This document shows positions 23,126 through 35,559 of a stretch of 64,000 bases of DNA, one piece after another. Both the position numbers and the translations under genes were made by a program. The stretch covers positions 38,001,042 through 38,065,041 of the forward strand of contig OX463847.1 of assembly GCA_949825065.1 (NCBI GenBank), written 5' to 3'. The notes beneath the pieces were generated by a model. That model made no database searches. It saw only the letters and a list, made by a program, of their open reading frames with translations, and was not told the origin of the DNA. Each line of letters begins with the position of its first letter. Within the stretch, counting starts at the first letter, position 1. The DNA is from Odontocerum albicorne (taxonomy: Eukaryota > Arthropoda > Insecta > Trichoptera > Odontoceridae).

Positions 23126-23635
23126 TATTAAATTTCTAATGGTTATACGAACTCGTGGTTCTGGTAATGGCGATTTTTTCTTAACTTGCATTAACCACAT
23201 TTGTATATAAGACGCTTCTAGCCAGTTTGCTACTTGATTATAAGACAAAAAATAACAATAACCAATAATTTATTCATCAAAAAGAGATGATCATTCATTG
23301 TTGATCAGTTATTCAAAATATAAAATTTTTGAAGATTTACATAATTAACGAGAATTTTTAATTCTTCTGACATTTATAATATTGACACAAAATGATTAGA
23401 TTCACATTATGGCTCTCTTGCTATTTAAATAAAATATGTTGGTTGTTAATATTTTATAACAAGTTTTCTGTCAATTCGATATACACACATACATACTCTG
23501 TTCTATATTTCGTTTAATTCAAATTCTAAATAATTAAAATTTTCCAGTTTTATTCCACAAACGGATTCAACTCGTAATTTTTTGTTAAAAACCTTAAATG
23601 GATTGTTTTTGCTACACAAAATTTTAGTTTAAAGT
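23126..23635. other. No feature identified
   Basis: A/T-rich right flank of the mariner. Confidence 0.5.
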
Positions 23636-24120
23636 AAGACAGACTTTTTATTATGGATCAAAATGACAGACTTATAATTATGGATCAAAATGACAGACTT
23701 ATTATTATGGATCAAAATGATAAGATTAGTAAAAAAAATCGTAGATTCTAATTGGGAAAGACGATTGCATCAATTACAAAGACTTATTATTATGGATCAA
23801 GAAGACAGACTTATTACTATGGATCAAAATGATAAGATTAGTAAAAAAAATCGTAGATTCTAAATGGAAAAGACGATTGCATCAATTACAAAGACTTATT
23901 ATTATGGATCAAAAAGACAGACTTATTATTATGGATCAAAATGATAAGATTAGTAAAAAAAATCGTAGATTCTAAATGGAAAAGACGATTGCATCAATTA
24001 CAAAAAGACTTATTATTATGGATCAAAAATACAGACTTATTATTATGGATCAAAATAATAAGATTAGTAAAAAAACCGTAGATTCTAAATGGAAAAGACG
24101 ATTGCATAAATTACAAAGCG
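23636..24120. repeat. Composite tandem repeat, 112-bp unit, about 4 copies
   Basis: The block gataagattagtaaaaaaaa-tcgtagattctaa recurs with gtagattc at 23741, 23853, 23965 and 24078. Inside each unit a shorter phrase (agacttattattatggatca) is itself duplicated, so the array has two levels. The 87-codon open frame at 23976 lies mostly in the last copy and is probably not a gene. Confidence 0.9.
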
Positions 24121-24321
24121 TAAGCAAGACTCGAGATAAGCAGCAATACGACAACATGAAGCCTCACAAAATCAAGTTAAGTATTGTTATATTAAAAAGA
24201 ATTGATTCCGTCATTGTTGACGGTAAATTATGTGACTAATTCAAAATAGAAAATAAAATAAATTAAAACACACGCGAACAAAATCTAACCAGTGTTTTTT
24301 TTATACTATACTTTCCTTAGA

Positions 24322-24660
24322 TAAAGTACAATCGGATACAGTACAACTGGATACGGTACAACGGGATCGTCGTCGTTGCCGGGCCTCGCAGTCAAGGATC
24401 CCCTCGCCACTCCAACGTCAATCTTGAACCGTTCTCTCACGTCGATCGTGTGATCTTCTGTGAGAAAATAGCCCGATCCTAGATGCGCACTCCCTCCCGC
24501 AAATGCCACAGACATATGGACCCTGCTGAGCCACCTGGTCATGCTGACGCATGTTCGGATACGGTACAACCGGAAACGGTACAACCGGAAACGGTACAAC
24601 CGGAAACGGTACAACCGGAAACGGTACAACCAGAAACGGTACAACCGGATACAGTACAAA
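24322..24660. repeat. 15-bp minisatellite, split in two blocks
   Basis: The unit cggaaacggtacaac (variants cggatacggtacaac, cggatacagtacaac) is repeated about seven times at 24555-24660 and about three times at 24331-24366. About 190 bp of non-repetitive GC-richer DNA separates the blocks. The 15-bp period keeps frames open on both strands (VQPET or LYRFR repeats), which are not credible genes. Confidence 0.9.
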
Positions 24661-24740
24661 GTGGCTTATTGCCATGTGGGAATCTCTTACAAATAAAAGA
24701 AATATGTTTAAGAGGCCTGAGTGAAAACTGGAATGATTTT
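24661..24740 (-). repeat. SINE body/tail fragment with intact TTAA
   Basis: The minus-strand copy contains the tail part ttattgccatgtgggaatct and the body part gtttaagaggcct. It matters because its TTAA (24708-24711) is the empty version of the site at which TTAA elements sit in the SINEs at 7897 and 58040. Confidence 0.65.
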
Positions 24741-24939
24741 TTGTGTTTTTTATTAATTAATTTATTTGTGTGCTTGGTCAAACATATTATTTATTGTGTT
24801 CGTAGATAAAAATGTGTTTGAATATGTTCTCTACGTCTATACTTAAAGAAACCATGGCGTTCATGTTTATTGACTTCCTTACATCATTTATATTGGCGTA
24901 TTTAAATATTTGTTCGAGTCTATAACGTATTTTTACAGT

Positions 24940-25330
24940 ATTTAAGTGCCAATTTTGAAGTATGGGAGTCAAACATGGATGAGAAAAAAAGGCTGAAAAG
25001 AGAAAAATAATTGTTGTAGAAATGCAAGCACTGAGAAGAATATATGGGGGGGGGGGCATGTCTGACAGAATACGGGGAATGAAGTGGTTAGGGATGAATG
25101 TGAACTTAAGGTTGATGTGTTGACTAAGATCAAGATACACTCTGAGATGATTCATGGTTTGGACATGTTCGAAAGTCAAATAAATTGTAGCAGATGTATG
25201 AGAAGATGTATTGATGTAGAAAAGGAGAAATATGTATCAAGATAGGAGAGTCTGGCTCACTGTTGTCTCTGCCTGCACTAACAGAGAAATGGCGTGATGG
25301 TATGTACAGTATGTATGTAAGTTCAGAACG
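24940..25330 (+). mobile_element. LINE reverse-transcriptase 3' fragment
   Basis: The plus strand shows KYGSQTWMRKKRLK, then in other frames LRRIYG-like and a C-terminal block ending DRRVWLTVVSACTNREM. These are the C-terminal features of an RTE-like LINE, repeatedly frameshifted. A run of eleven G residues lies at about 25048. Confidence 0.6.
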
Positions 25331-25778
25331 AAGAAGCTATATTTTTATTCATACAAAGTTCTCCCTTGAAAGTCTCTGAAAAGAGGAAAGCCACGCCGCC
25401 GTGTGAGAAGGTGTGGGTCGAGAGGATGGAGAGGGGGTAGTTTGCCTACACTAAGTAAGTGGGATCCCCTCCCTCCATACAAATATCAATACCAGCCCTC
25501 TCCACTAGGGATCTTTCAAGATTGTCTTCGCATAGAGACAGATAGATGGATGGAGACTGGGTCATATCCATCTACATCATATAGATACGAGTACATGTGA
25601 TGAAGAAGAAGATAAATGTGATGACAGATATTTTTTCCAAAAGTGTACGTTAAATATTTCCAAATCCAATGTTTGAATGAAAGGGTATATTCAAAGCGTT
25701 GTAAATAAATTTCGATTTTCATAAATATATATTTCATCACACCGTCTCCCTGTCGGGGTAAACGAAAGCGCTAGACGT
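25331..25778. other. No feature identified
   Basis: No element recognised. The 65-74-codon open frames show no motif. Confidence 0.45.
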
Positions 25779-25779
25779 T

Positions 25780-26190
25780 TCTACCGCGACACACATCCTT
25801 ACATCCATACACCTTCTCATACATCTCCGACATTTTTTTTAAATTTAAGATTCCTTTCTTTCAAATATCTGAAAATATTTTTCTTGGTCTTCCTTGACAC
25901 CGCCTTCCACTCACATTTGCATTGTATATTTATTTTGTTAGCATTTCTACATTCATTCATTCAACGTGCCAAATCTATTTCAGAAGACTCTTTTTCATCT
26001 TATTCAACATGCGAGTATCAAACTTAAGTTAACATTTATTCTGTTATCTGTCATACATTGTCACCCCGTGACTTTTTCTAAGTATACGTATTTCTACAGG
26101 ATTTATTCGGCTCTTTTCAGTCTTGTTCTACGTCCATGTTTCACCTCCATTTATCAAAGTTGGTACTAAAATTTAAATTCTGTTCGGCTC
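25780..26190 (-). mobile_element. LINE reverse-transcriptase 3' fragment
   Basis: The minus strand resembles the same family as 24940-25330 and 40247-40720: a CEWKAVSRKTKK-like block, an acidic linker and a short C-terminal block. Frames are broken throughout. Confidence 0.55.
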
Positions 26191-26386
26191 GATTTTCATA
26201 TACTCGTATAATTTAATGTTGCATTATGATAAAATTCGAATTATGAAAAATTTGGTTTTTTATCAAAACTTATGGTTGCATTCATTCTAATAGACCCACA
26301 CAAATGGCGATACAGACATGTTTAAGAATTTACTGAAGAGTGTTGAAGTGTTTTTTCACTTAAGATTTTTTCAACATATTTCAAGT

Positions 26387-26445
26387 GTGTTGAAATAGAT
26401 TATCCCATGACCGAGTTGTATTATACACAACGAAAGGTAAATAAA
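26387..26445 (+). repeat. SINE tail fragment
   Basis: ttgaaatagattatcccatg and gttgtattatacacaacgaa match the SINE/LINE tail in plus orientation. Confidence 0.5.
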
Positions 26446-26487
26446 ACACAAAACTGTAATTTTCTCGTCATTTGCAATTGACTTAGA

Positions 26488-26524
26488 AAAAAAGCGTTCA
26501 AAGAATTTTTTTTGAACGCTTTTT
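26488..26524. repeat. 14-bp-arm hairpin at a SINE edge
   Basis: aaaaagcgttcaaa and its exact reverse complement tttgaacgcttttt are separated by 9 bases (26502-26510). The right arm runs directly into the minus-strand SINE at 26518. It may be a scar of that insertion. Confidence 0.7.
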
Positions 26525-26660
26525 ATTGCCATGTGGCAATCTCTTTCAACCAACCAGAAAGATGTTTTTATAGGCCCTAAGTGTTAACCAGACTGGAATT
26601 CTATTTTAAAAAAACCCGGGGATCGAACCCGCAACCTCCGGATCGGCAGACAAGTGTCCA
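26518..26660 (-). repeat. SINE, near full length
   Basis: The minus-strand copy includes tail ttattgccatgtggcaatct, body, and a well-preserved tRNA-like head with B box (cgggttcgatccccgg on the minus strand). This is the best preserved B box in the window. The A-box side reaches about 26657. Confidence 0.75.
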
Positions 26661-26892
26661 ATATTTAAATTGAAGAAAATTTATTACCCACCAAGTTCTA
26701 CTATACACAAATAAAGTGTTATAATAAGGAGCGTAGCTACGAGATAACATTTCTTTCAGCTCTGATAATCGAGTTTTTAGAATCACTGTCATTAGACCTA
26801 AAGGTTGAAAGCTCGTGTCCCGTTCGTTCCCAGGTTATATTTTAAAATATAATTAAGTTTTAATCTCATTTGATGTCTCTTTAATATATTAC

Positions 26893-26970
26893 TGGTTGGT
26901 AGGAAGAGTTTGCCCCATGTTAACAAGCCAGTCAGGTTGTATTGTATACAAGGAACTTGTAATACAATAA
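26893..26970 (+). repeat. SINE tail fragment
   Basis: tggttggtaggaagagtttg is followed by caggttgtattgtatacaag in plus orientation. There is no head. Confidence 0.6.
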
Positions 26971-26974
26971 ACAA

Positions 26975-27700
26975 TACAAGTCAAATATGTACGTACGTAA
27001 ATTTCTTTTAAGTTCAGTTTTTTGACACCCACAAAAAAAATCGTACCCAAAACTCCTCCGTGGAAGACAAGCGTCTTACTAACTTAACACAGAGCTAGTT
27101 TATTTATTTAAATCATTCATATTTATGTATATGTGTGTATTTTCATAATCTTAAACCTGGCCTAGTTCTGCATGACAGCTTCACATAAATAAGTTAAATA
27201 TTATATTTTGTGTGAGTTCAAAAACTATTTTTCAAGTTGCACTAGTCAGCAAGATTTCTCAAAATATAAGCCGCTACACATAATTGGCCTACTTCCGACG
27301 GTTGAAAGTGCTTAGACGTACCTGATTGCAGTAGTTAGTTTGCATTTTCGCTCAGACCCACTGAAGAATAAAGGAGAATCTAATTGCACAAGTTTTAGGT
27401 CTGGGTGGTTTAATTTGGCTTGTTCCTGACTTGCAAGGTTTGCACTGATTTATAATGAAGCAGATATTGAAATTTATGGTTAAAATGATGTATATTGTAC
27501 CATAAGGAAATCAAACATGATATTTACCAAAATAAATCATACTCTTACAAGAAAAAAATCGAAAATCATTTAAATGATTCAAGAAAATCATTAAAGATAC
27601 GTATACAATGCTTAAAAGAGTTTGTATACGTGGTAGAAACGAAAAAGTACGTCAGAATTTTAAAAAAAAATTCGATCTCTCTACCTACTTCAATAGAAAC
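26975..27700. other. No gene identified; possible SINE head scrap
   Basis: A short piece near 27053-27090 (gtggaagacaagcgtcttac) resembles the SINE head on the minus strand. Nothing else recognised. Confidence 0.4.
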
Positions 27701-27705
27701 ATGCA

Positions 27706-27847
27706 TCGTAATTTGTTTTATAAAACACTGTTTATTCCACTTTTTGTAATGGTATAATCTTACCGCTTTCAAGGCTTTCCCCTCATCATCAGGGAAGCAC
27801 AAACAAGACTTGTGTGTGCTGTTAATACCTTAACTATAAATAATAGA
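27706..27847 (+). repeat. Foldback-repeat family, copy 1 (one arm)
   Basis: It carries the left arm gtaatttgttttat-aaacactg, the middle accgctttcaaggctttccc and cctcatcatcaggg, and the outer flank taataccttaactataaata. All are shared with the copies at 55249 and 63666. The right arm is missing, so this copy cannot fold fully. Confidence 0.7.
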
Positions 27848-28955
27848 AACATACGAGTACGTGCTTGTTCCGATGGACTTGCTTCATCTGATGGTTCTGT
27901 GGATAAAGCTATCGGGAAACAAGTTCTCATAACATCCATACAAGGCGGAATACTCACAGGTGAAGCTCCAAATAAAATTTATCCTCACAACAAATTCCTC
28001 AACGCCGAAACAGGTGCATAATACACTATGTAGTACGGCTAGAAAAATGGACGAAGGCTGCAACAAATTTTACCTGTCTGATCGTCTTGGAATGCCTTGC
28101 CATCAAAAGCCCAGGTTTGATCATTCAAGATTAGATTGTATGTTTGCTGAAATGCAGTGGCATGCACACATTAAATTAATACACGCATAAGTGTATTCCA
28201 CCTACTGTCATAAATTAGTGATTTTAAAGCACCGTTTGTGTTCTAAATTATGCTGTTTTTTTAAAGTTGTTGACATTTAATATTTTATTTAAAAAAAATT
28301 ACTTGTTATTTATTTTGTCAGTACACAAATAAATAACTATCAATACTCCATTGGTTTGCCTTTACCAGTCACGTAATAAGAAGAAAAAAAAACTTTTTAA
28401 CGATGATTTACCATTAATAAACAGTAAAAAACAAATCTATTTTTTTAAATAAACCTGATACATAAATGAGAATCGTTAAGATTTTAGATGGATGAGAAAA
28501 ATAACTTAAATGAGAAATATTATTCCTTGTCAGAATCACAAAGAAAACTCGAATGAAAATAAAATATGTCTGAAACATTCAGAAAATTACGAGAAATTAG
28601 CGTGACGTAATGATCCTCATTTACGACAAATTAAGGTGTCATCAACATCAGTTGTTTTCAGCTGTGAGATGAAATTATTCTTCTGGCGTATCTACTGAAA
28701 ACTGAAACGAGGAAAACACCCCTTGTGTTTCTCTAAACACCTTATACAATTAGGCAGTAATCCAGGACCGTCACGGTTTTGTATACAAATTGAGGATTGC
28801 GAAAATACTTTTTAATGATTTTACAAGGAAATAGGGTGTCAAAAAATATATAAAATTTGTTAAGTTAGTCAATAATCAGTGAAAAGAAAAAGCTGCTTTA
28901 AAGGGGTATTACTTATTTATATAGACACTGATATATAAATATAAGAAGTTGGTTT
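27848..28955. other. No feature identified
   Basis: Two overlapping 60-76-codon open frames at 27812-28190 have no recognisable motif. The remainder is A/T-rich. Confidence 0.45.
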
Positions 28956-28959
28956 AAAA

Positions 28960-29650
28960 ATGAATATTTCAAAAACCAAATATATGATGAACGGCTTTGC
29001 TACCCCAAAACCAATAAACGTAGATGGAAAACCGCTAGAACTTGTCCAGGAATATGTGTATCTAGGCTAACTTATTTCCTTTGTAGGTGGCATATCGGAG
29101 GAAATAGCACGAAGGACAAAACTGGCGTGGAGCTCATTTGGACGTTTAAACAACATCTTCAAAAGTAATCTCCCAATATCCTTGAAGCAAAGGGTCTACA
29201 ACCAGTGTATTCTTCCAGTACTTACGTATGACTGCGAGACATGGACGCTCACAGTAAAGAACACGCAAAAGCTCCAGACCGCACAAAGGGGCATGGAGAG
29301 ATGCATGCAAGGATATACTAAAAGAGACCGTAAACGAAACACCTGGATTCGCAATATAACAAAGGTAGAAGACGTTATAAAGGTGTGCAAAAGAATGAAG
29401 TGGCAATGGGCCTGACATGTAGCCAGAATGTCAGACTCCCGATGGACAACCGAAATAATCCAATTGTATCCAAGAGGCATAAATAGGCCTAGAAGAAGAC
29501 CGAAGGTACGCTGGATGGACGAAATCAGGAAGCATGGCAGCATCACGTGGCATCGGCGAGCAAAGGACCGAACTGTTTGGAGTCAACTTGGGGAGACCTT
29601 CATCCAGCAGTGGATCGACCCTGGTTGACAATGATGATGATGATGATATA
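28960..29650 (+). mobile_element. RTE-type LINE, 3' end with (GAT)n tail
   Basis: The plus strand encodes the end of a reverse transcriptase: NISKTKYM, then EYVYLG with a stop, then QRVYNQCILPVLTYDCETW (from 29182), KRMKWQWA with a stop, and RRRPKVRWMDEI with RAKDRTVWSQL up to the stop at about 29628. It finishes in a short GAT repeat (29633-29649). A short tandem-repeat tail instead of poly(A) is typical of the RTE clade. Two in-frame stops and one frame change make it inactive. Confidence 0.8.
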
Positions 29651-29654
29651 AATA

Positions 29655-30420
29655 TACAAATTGTGAGTTTATTTCCATATAGTGATTTCTTCCAACCAAC
29701 AAAACAAGAGTTACGCAAATCAGTGCTAACGGCTGAGTTGGTGTCAACTGTAGGGGATGAAATACAGAGGAGTGTTGAAAAGGGTAGGCTGGGCACAACG
29801 ACGATAGTTCGTGAATATCGAAAGGCATTTTGAGTATTAAGATCGATTGTTTTAATAAATTCCACCGAAGAAATGACGTATATTGAAAATATTATTCCAT
29901 AAAGGGGACTCGTATATTTAATGAAAGATTTTTTAAGCAGGATAGAAAAACCATATATTTATTAGTTTAGTTCTTTATTTAGACATTTTATTTTAAACTA
30001 TACAAATTGTGAGTTCATTGCCTTGTGACAATCTCTTCCAATCAACCAAATGAGAGTTACGCAGATTCGTGACTGTTGCTGGGTGAAGAGAGGTTAAAAC
30101 GTTATTTTTAAAAGAAAAAACCAGTAAAATTAAACATTTTCAAATGTCACCAAATATTGACAAAAAAAAAAACAAAAAAAGATGCTGGAGAAACATACTT
30201 CGTCAAGCTATGGAGAAACAATAAAAATGGAATATTATTTTCAAGTCACTGTTTAAAAAAAGCCAACGACGGCGGTGGGAGGTTTAAGGAAGCCGGAAAC
30301 TAGTTGCAGAGCCTGACAGCATTGACAGTATAAAAACACCTGAAAACAGAGGAGTAATGAACTGGAAATACTCAAAGACATTATCTTGAGTTTCATTTGA
30401 CTTGTAAATTATTTAATATT
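29655..30420 (-). mobile_element. Composite of LINE 3' ends and dispersed repeat copy B
   Basis: 29655-29735 is a minus-strand SINE/LINE tail. 29740-30000 is copy B of the repeat at 16935. 30000-30420 is a minus-strand CR1/Jockey-type LINE end: tail at about 30030, then an AVRL-N-LP-like block and SLAFFK (about 30240-30330). The overlaps suggest successive insertions into one another. Confidence 0.55.
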
Positions 30421-30912
30421 TTATCTTCCGGGATGAGATAAAAACTGGATGAAATTGGACATTGTTGTCGTACAACTTTGGTCACCGTACCATGTAACCT
30501 ACAAATGTGGATATATATGTGAGTAGAATAAATAAGTTTAGATTAATGTGATATTTCTTAAATCCTTTTTCTTATTCTTAGTTTGAATTTAAAAGTCCAC
30601 TTCAACTCGGATCCACCCAAGCAAGTAGGTGAATCATTTTAAAAATCAACATAACTAAAATAATATTTCCTTGAAGCGGAATATTCACACAGATTGTACG
30701 CATTTTTAAGTCCAAATTACAGAATCTAAAGGCTCGATTATTGGGGCTCGAAAACAAAATTGTCTCCCGGCCACGCTCGTCAACATGTCCGCATTACCAA
30801 TTGGAATATCTTTACGAATTAGTGAAAAACAACTTTTTTCGAGCATACTTTACTACAGTTGTTTATATTATGTGGAAATATTGAATTCAAAAACTAACAA
30901 AATAAATATATA
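30421..30912. other. No feature identified
   Basis: No element recognised. Confidence 0.45.
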
Positions 30913-30914
30913 GT

Positions 30915-31115
30915 AAGTTGAAGGCGTGTGAAAGGAAGACCAAAGAAATTATGGTTGGATCAATTAAATGATTGATAGAAAGAAATGTAGCAAGTCAGAG
31001 AAATTGTGAGATGTATGCATGTAGAAGAGGTTAAGGATGTGTGTCGAGATAGGAAAATTTGGTGCTCTATCCTCTGCCTACCTCGACAAGAAAAAAGTGT
31101 GATAGTATGTTTGTA
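30915..31115 (+). mobile_element. LINE C-terminal fragment
   Basis: The plus strand reads VKGRPKKLWLDQLND, then VEEVKDVCRDRKIW. This is the RGRPKKRW-D and DR-W pattern at the end of RTE-like LINE proteins, interrupted by stops. Confidence 0.6.
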
Positions 31116-32630
31116 TATATTTTAATTATAAAGAACATTCGAAACACAACTGCCTCTGCTATCGGTCCTGTCAGCATCCTTTAGTATTGCGCACTAATGG
31201 CCTATGAAATTATGGCGACGTAACTACTAGGAGAAGGAGAAATTATTTCCCGTGTCACTCGGTTCCGCATAGCTCTTTCAGACACCTCTTCCTGATTGCC
31301 ACTGTAACAATGTGTTTTTCTTTATCGAGAGAATAAATAATTTGAAACATCAATTAACGAAATAAGTATCAAGCGGAAAACATTAAAATAATTACGAATA
31401 GATGATTTTTTTTATTGTGTTATTACACTTTCGTAGTTTAACTTCTGTATAACAAGACAACAGAGATTGGGTGTTATCAGTACGGCCTCTACGAGTATAG
31501 CACAGATGGGGCAATAATTATGATGCATCGTGAATTAAGATTGTTTTCAGTACCGTATTCACGAACTGAACTGTTTAGAGCATCACCACTTTCACACGGC
31601 ATGACTTTGTTGAAATAATTTTCCGATATCGATAGTTTTCACATCTCGGTGGGTAAATTGACGATTAAACTCCTAAATTAACTTTGCAGATATAACTTAG
31701 TCACTTCACAGGGAAGTATAAGTAATTGTACAATATTAAGACTTTATATATTTTTTTTCTTGTTTGACGTAATCGGGTTAAACCAGTAATAAATATAAAA
31801 TAAATACGAGTAAAGTATGATTATGACTAACCAGTAATAAATATAAAATAAATACGAGTATAGTATGATTATGACTTTCAACAAATGTAAAGGGAAGAAT
31901 TAGTTCTTACCGGGATGAGTCGAATGAATCTTGTGAATTTGCTTTGTAATTATGTTGGGTTTGTCTTTGACTAGTTTTTTGACGTATAAAATATTACGCG
32001 TTAAAAACAGTTTAAGTTTTACCCAAAATTGACCTGAATAGTTGCTCGCTTATTAATATTGATTTGTTAATGATTTTTTTTATTATCTTTTGCTTCAAAA
32101 GTTATTTTAACCGTTTACATAAAAAAAAATTCCCAACCAATATGAAATATGTTACATGTACCTTAAATGAGAAACAGACTTCAAAAAAAATATATTGGGT
32201 TTCAACGAATCCTTCAGGCTGGAATTCAGGCTTCTTAGGTCATGAAGGTCGTGTGAATATTTTGTAATAATATATATTTTGAAAATAAAGATGCGGGGCT
32301 ATTTTCTTTTGTTGTCGAAACGTGCTGCAAAAATTTAAACTTTTCTGGCCCAAATGTTTCATATTAGGATAACGCAGGATAAATTGTTTTAAAAAAAAGG
32401 ACCCTAAGGAAGTTTTTTTAATTGACGGTCTATATGTAACATACGTGACAAAACTGACCAAACAAAATAAAAATTATGCTTCTAAACCTTTTTTATTGAA
32501 CATGAAAATTCGTTTAAAACTTGGAGAAGAACTCTGTCGTTTTCAGATTTGCTCGTCTGAAAACCATCAGCAGTACAACCCAGGATACGTCCTGGGTCAA
32601 TTAAAAACATCCTTTCTCCAGCTTATAACA
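31116..32630. other. No gene; one 48-bp direct duplication
   Basis: The segment at 31781-31828 is repeated immediately at 31829-31876 with one visible change (acgagtaaag versus acgagtatag). No gene or element recognised in the rest. Confidence 0.6.
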
Positions 32631-32636
32631 TTCAGG

Positions 32637-33020
32637 CAATACTTTATCGAGATTGACAGTACGTCACTATCAAACTTTTTTTTACTCACGTATCACCAAG
32701 ACAGTACATACTTGATCGACATTGACAATGCGTCACTATCAATTTTTTTTTAAATGAAATATTCGTACATCTGTCCCTTCTCACGTACCACACAGTCAGT
32801 ACTTGATCGATATTGACAGTACGTCACGATCGAACTTTTTTTACAAAGACATACAGCTGTCTTTCTTCATGTTACCCCAGATGGTACTCTTTGATATTGA
32901 CAGTATGTCAACATCAAGCTTTTTTTTACACGGCCATGCATTTGTATTTCTTCATATAACACCAGATAATACTTTATCGACATTGATAATACGACATCAT
33001 CAATTTTTTTTACACGGATA
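32637..33020. repeat. Degenerate repeat, about 70-93 bp spacing, 5 copies
   Basis: The core ttgatcgacattgacagtac-gtcactatcaa followed by a T-run recurs near 32640, 32710, 32803, 32886 and 32974. Copies are diverged and unevenly spaced. Open frames across it reflect the repeats. Confidence 0.75.
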
Positions 33021-34250
33021 TGCAACTGTTCCTTCTCCCCTCACACTGATTCAAAGAACTAATTAGGTTCCCTTACAGCGTGATCGTGTACTCGTAAGAA
33101 AATTGAATTCAGTTATATTTTGATGAAAGACCTGTCTCCGGAAGAAGGCACTCCATTATTGAATTTATATTGAAGTACCAAAACTATAACCGTGGTATCA
33201 ACAACATATCAGATTTCATGGATTGAGATTAAATTTAAATAAAAACGAAATACTTCTTTATACTCGGGTCACACAAAAAGCTTTTAAAGATTTTTATGAA
33301 GTCACCAAAGAATTCCCAACGATTGAAGAAAGCTGTGAAATTATCACAAACAAGTATCACACAAATTCTTCCCAATTCCACATTTTGAAAACCATATGAA
33401 TCTTTTTGTTAGGTTTTTGAACCAGCTATCAGCTGCTGTAAGACTCACCCCCTCATTGACTCACTTCAAAAAGTGGCATAAAAATCATTAAATATATTTA
33501 GTGACTTTCTTCAACCACATATCCTTTCTTTCTCTATCCCTAATTTTTTATTTATTTCTCTTCTCTCCAAGTCACTAAAATGTTACGTATATTTTTGTTC
33601 TCTAATTTAAACTTTTGTTTTTTTTCATTTTGTAGTCTAAAAAATGTTATCTCGAACCAAAAATTACATAATTTACATATATTACTCCTGTCTAGCTGGT
33701 TGGAAAGATTTTCTATACATGTGAAACGAAAACATAACCTTCGCGTTGGAAGACAAATTTTCTTCCAAATAACCCGCAAAGTATCTCTATATGTGATATA
33801 CCTTCTGTAAAATTGAGTTGAAGTGCAAACTTGAACAATTTGTTTATCACAAGCTTGCGTCAATTTAATTACATACATTTAAACAATAAAAAATAATGAT
33901 TGATAATTTTGTTTTTATATTTTTCTTTTGTAACGACTGTCTGCCTCATGGGCTAGAATTTTATTTTCTTTGTTATTTGATGATGCCATCGTTTTCAGCA
34001 GTAAGAATTAACTTTTTGTGTGACAAATTTTTATGCATATAAAAGTAATTTTAATTGAGAGATTCTATTTTTTTATAATATTTATTCATGAGTTTTGTGA
34101 TTTGAGTATAAACTCATTAAAAATATCTCATTTAAACTATTTATTTTATAAAATAACATTCAATGTTTTCTGTTTCGTTAAATTATGAGTATAGTCATGA
34201 TACGAAAAGTTTTGAAATATGAATTTTGGGAAACGAATTAAATTAGCTTA
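33021..34250. other. No feature identified
   Basis: A/T-rich, with chance open frames of 76 and 108 codons that show no motif. Confidence 0.45.
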
Positions 34251-34254
34251 TGGT

Positions 34255-34425
34255 TATAGAAAGAGGCTTGGTAAAAGGTGTGTGCGATAAACTCGTATGG
34301 GTTAACTCAGAAAAACTGGAGCAGGTTTATGAATTCTGTTATATGGGCAGTATGTTAACTTGCGATGGGCGAGTTGAAGGGGATATTGAAATATGAGTGG
34401 CAACAGGGAAAAGGTAAATGTAGTA
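34255..34425 (+). mobile_element. LINE reverse-transcriptase fragment
   Basis: The plus strand reads LEQVYEFCYMGSMLTCDGRVEG. This is the V-EF-YLGS-LT-DGR segment found just after the catalytic core in RTE-like LINEs. Very short remnant. Confidence 0.6.
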
Positions 34426-34690
34426 CTTTATTTTATATACAACCAACTCGTTAAATAAAAAGTCGCAAAAATGAGAGTAAGTTATGTTCTTGGTTTCCAC
34501 CTTAACGTTTGAAGGGTAAATTTGACTAAAATTAATTCTTATGTTTTGCAGGTGCGTACAATAGGAAAAAAAACAATAGGAAAATAATTTTTCACGAATA
34601 AACTCAAACTCTTCACGAGAAAACTAAACTCAAACAGAATATTGGGAATAGAAAGGATCAGCGGGAATTCGGAAAAAAAACCGGTCAACC

Positions 34691-35280
34691 ATTGATGCCG
34701 TCTTCATAATAAGGAAAATAAAGGAGAAAGCAATTGATGTCGTCTTTATGATGAAGCAAATAAAGGAGAAAACAATTGATGCCGTCTTCATGATGAGGCA
34801 AATAAAAGAGAAAACAATTGATACCGTCTTCATGATGAGGCAAATAAAGAAGAAAGCAATTGATGCCGGTTTTATGATGAAGTAAATAAAGGAGAAAGTA
34901 ATTGATGCCGTCTTCTTGATGAGGCAAATAAAGGAGAAAGCAATTGATGCCGTCTTCGTGACGAGGCAAATAAAGGAGAAAGCAATTGATGCCGTCTTCA
35001 TGATGAGGCAAATAAAGAAGAAAGCAACTGATGCCGTCTTAATGATGAGGTAAATAAAGGAGAAAGCAATTGATGCCGTCTTCTTGATGAGGCAAATAAA
35101 GGAGAAAGCAATTGATGCCGTCTTCATGACAAGGCAAATAAAGGAACAAGCAATTGATGTCGTTTTCATGATGAGGCAAATAAAGGAAAAAGAAATTGAT
35201 GCCGTTTTCACGATGAGGCAAATAAACGAGAAAACAATTGATGCCCGCTTCATGATGAGGCAAATAAAGGAGAAAGCAAT
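34691..35280. repeat. Minisatellite, 42-bp unit, 14 copies
   Basis: The unit tgatgaggcaaataaaggag-aaagcaattgatgccgtcttca is repeated 14 times with point changes and no length change. The period keeps both strands open. The minus strand has a 258-codon frame with ATG (34630-35406) built of a hydrophobic 14-residue repeat (about KTASIAFSFICLIM), and the plus strand a charged repeat (MMRQIKEKAIDAVF). No protein family is recognised. Confidence 0.95.
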
Positions 35281-35559
35281 CGAATATAATAAAACGGAAT
35301 TTGCATGTTTTGTCCATCTAACGAAAACTTTGGATAAGTTGGTGCTGGGTGATGTAATCGAAATCCTATAAGAGAAGGAAACATCAACCGTTGTAGCCAA
35401 GATCATCCAAAATATTATTAAAAATTACAAAACAAATCACAAAGTAGATGATGAGCTATCCTAGAAAATACGATGAACAGAATAAGGCAAGGAAACTTAG
35501 TCCTTTCACATGTAATTTAATAATATACAGGATTATAGAAGAGGTCAGAATGTCTCACA

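Noticed and set aside
24306..24809. Open frames of 80-117 codons with VQPET or LYRFR repeats
   Set aside because: The 15-bp minisatellite unit is a multiple of three, so frames stay open on both strands by construction.
26595..26660. Possible tRNA gene on the minus strand with a good B box
   Set aside because: Same SINE family as elsewhere. No complete cloverleaf, and it is joined to the SINE body.
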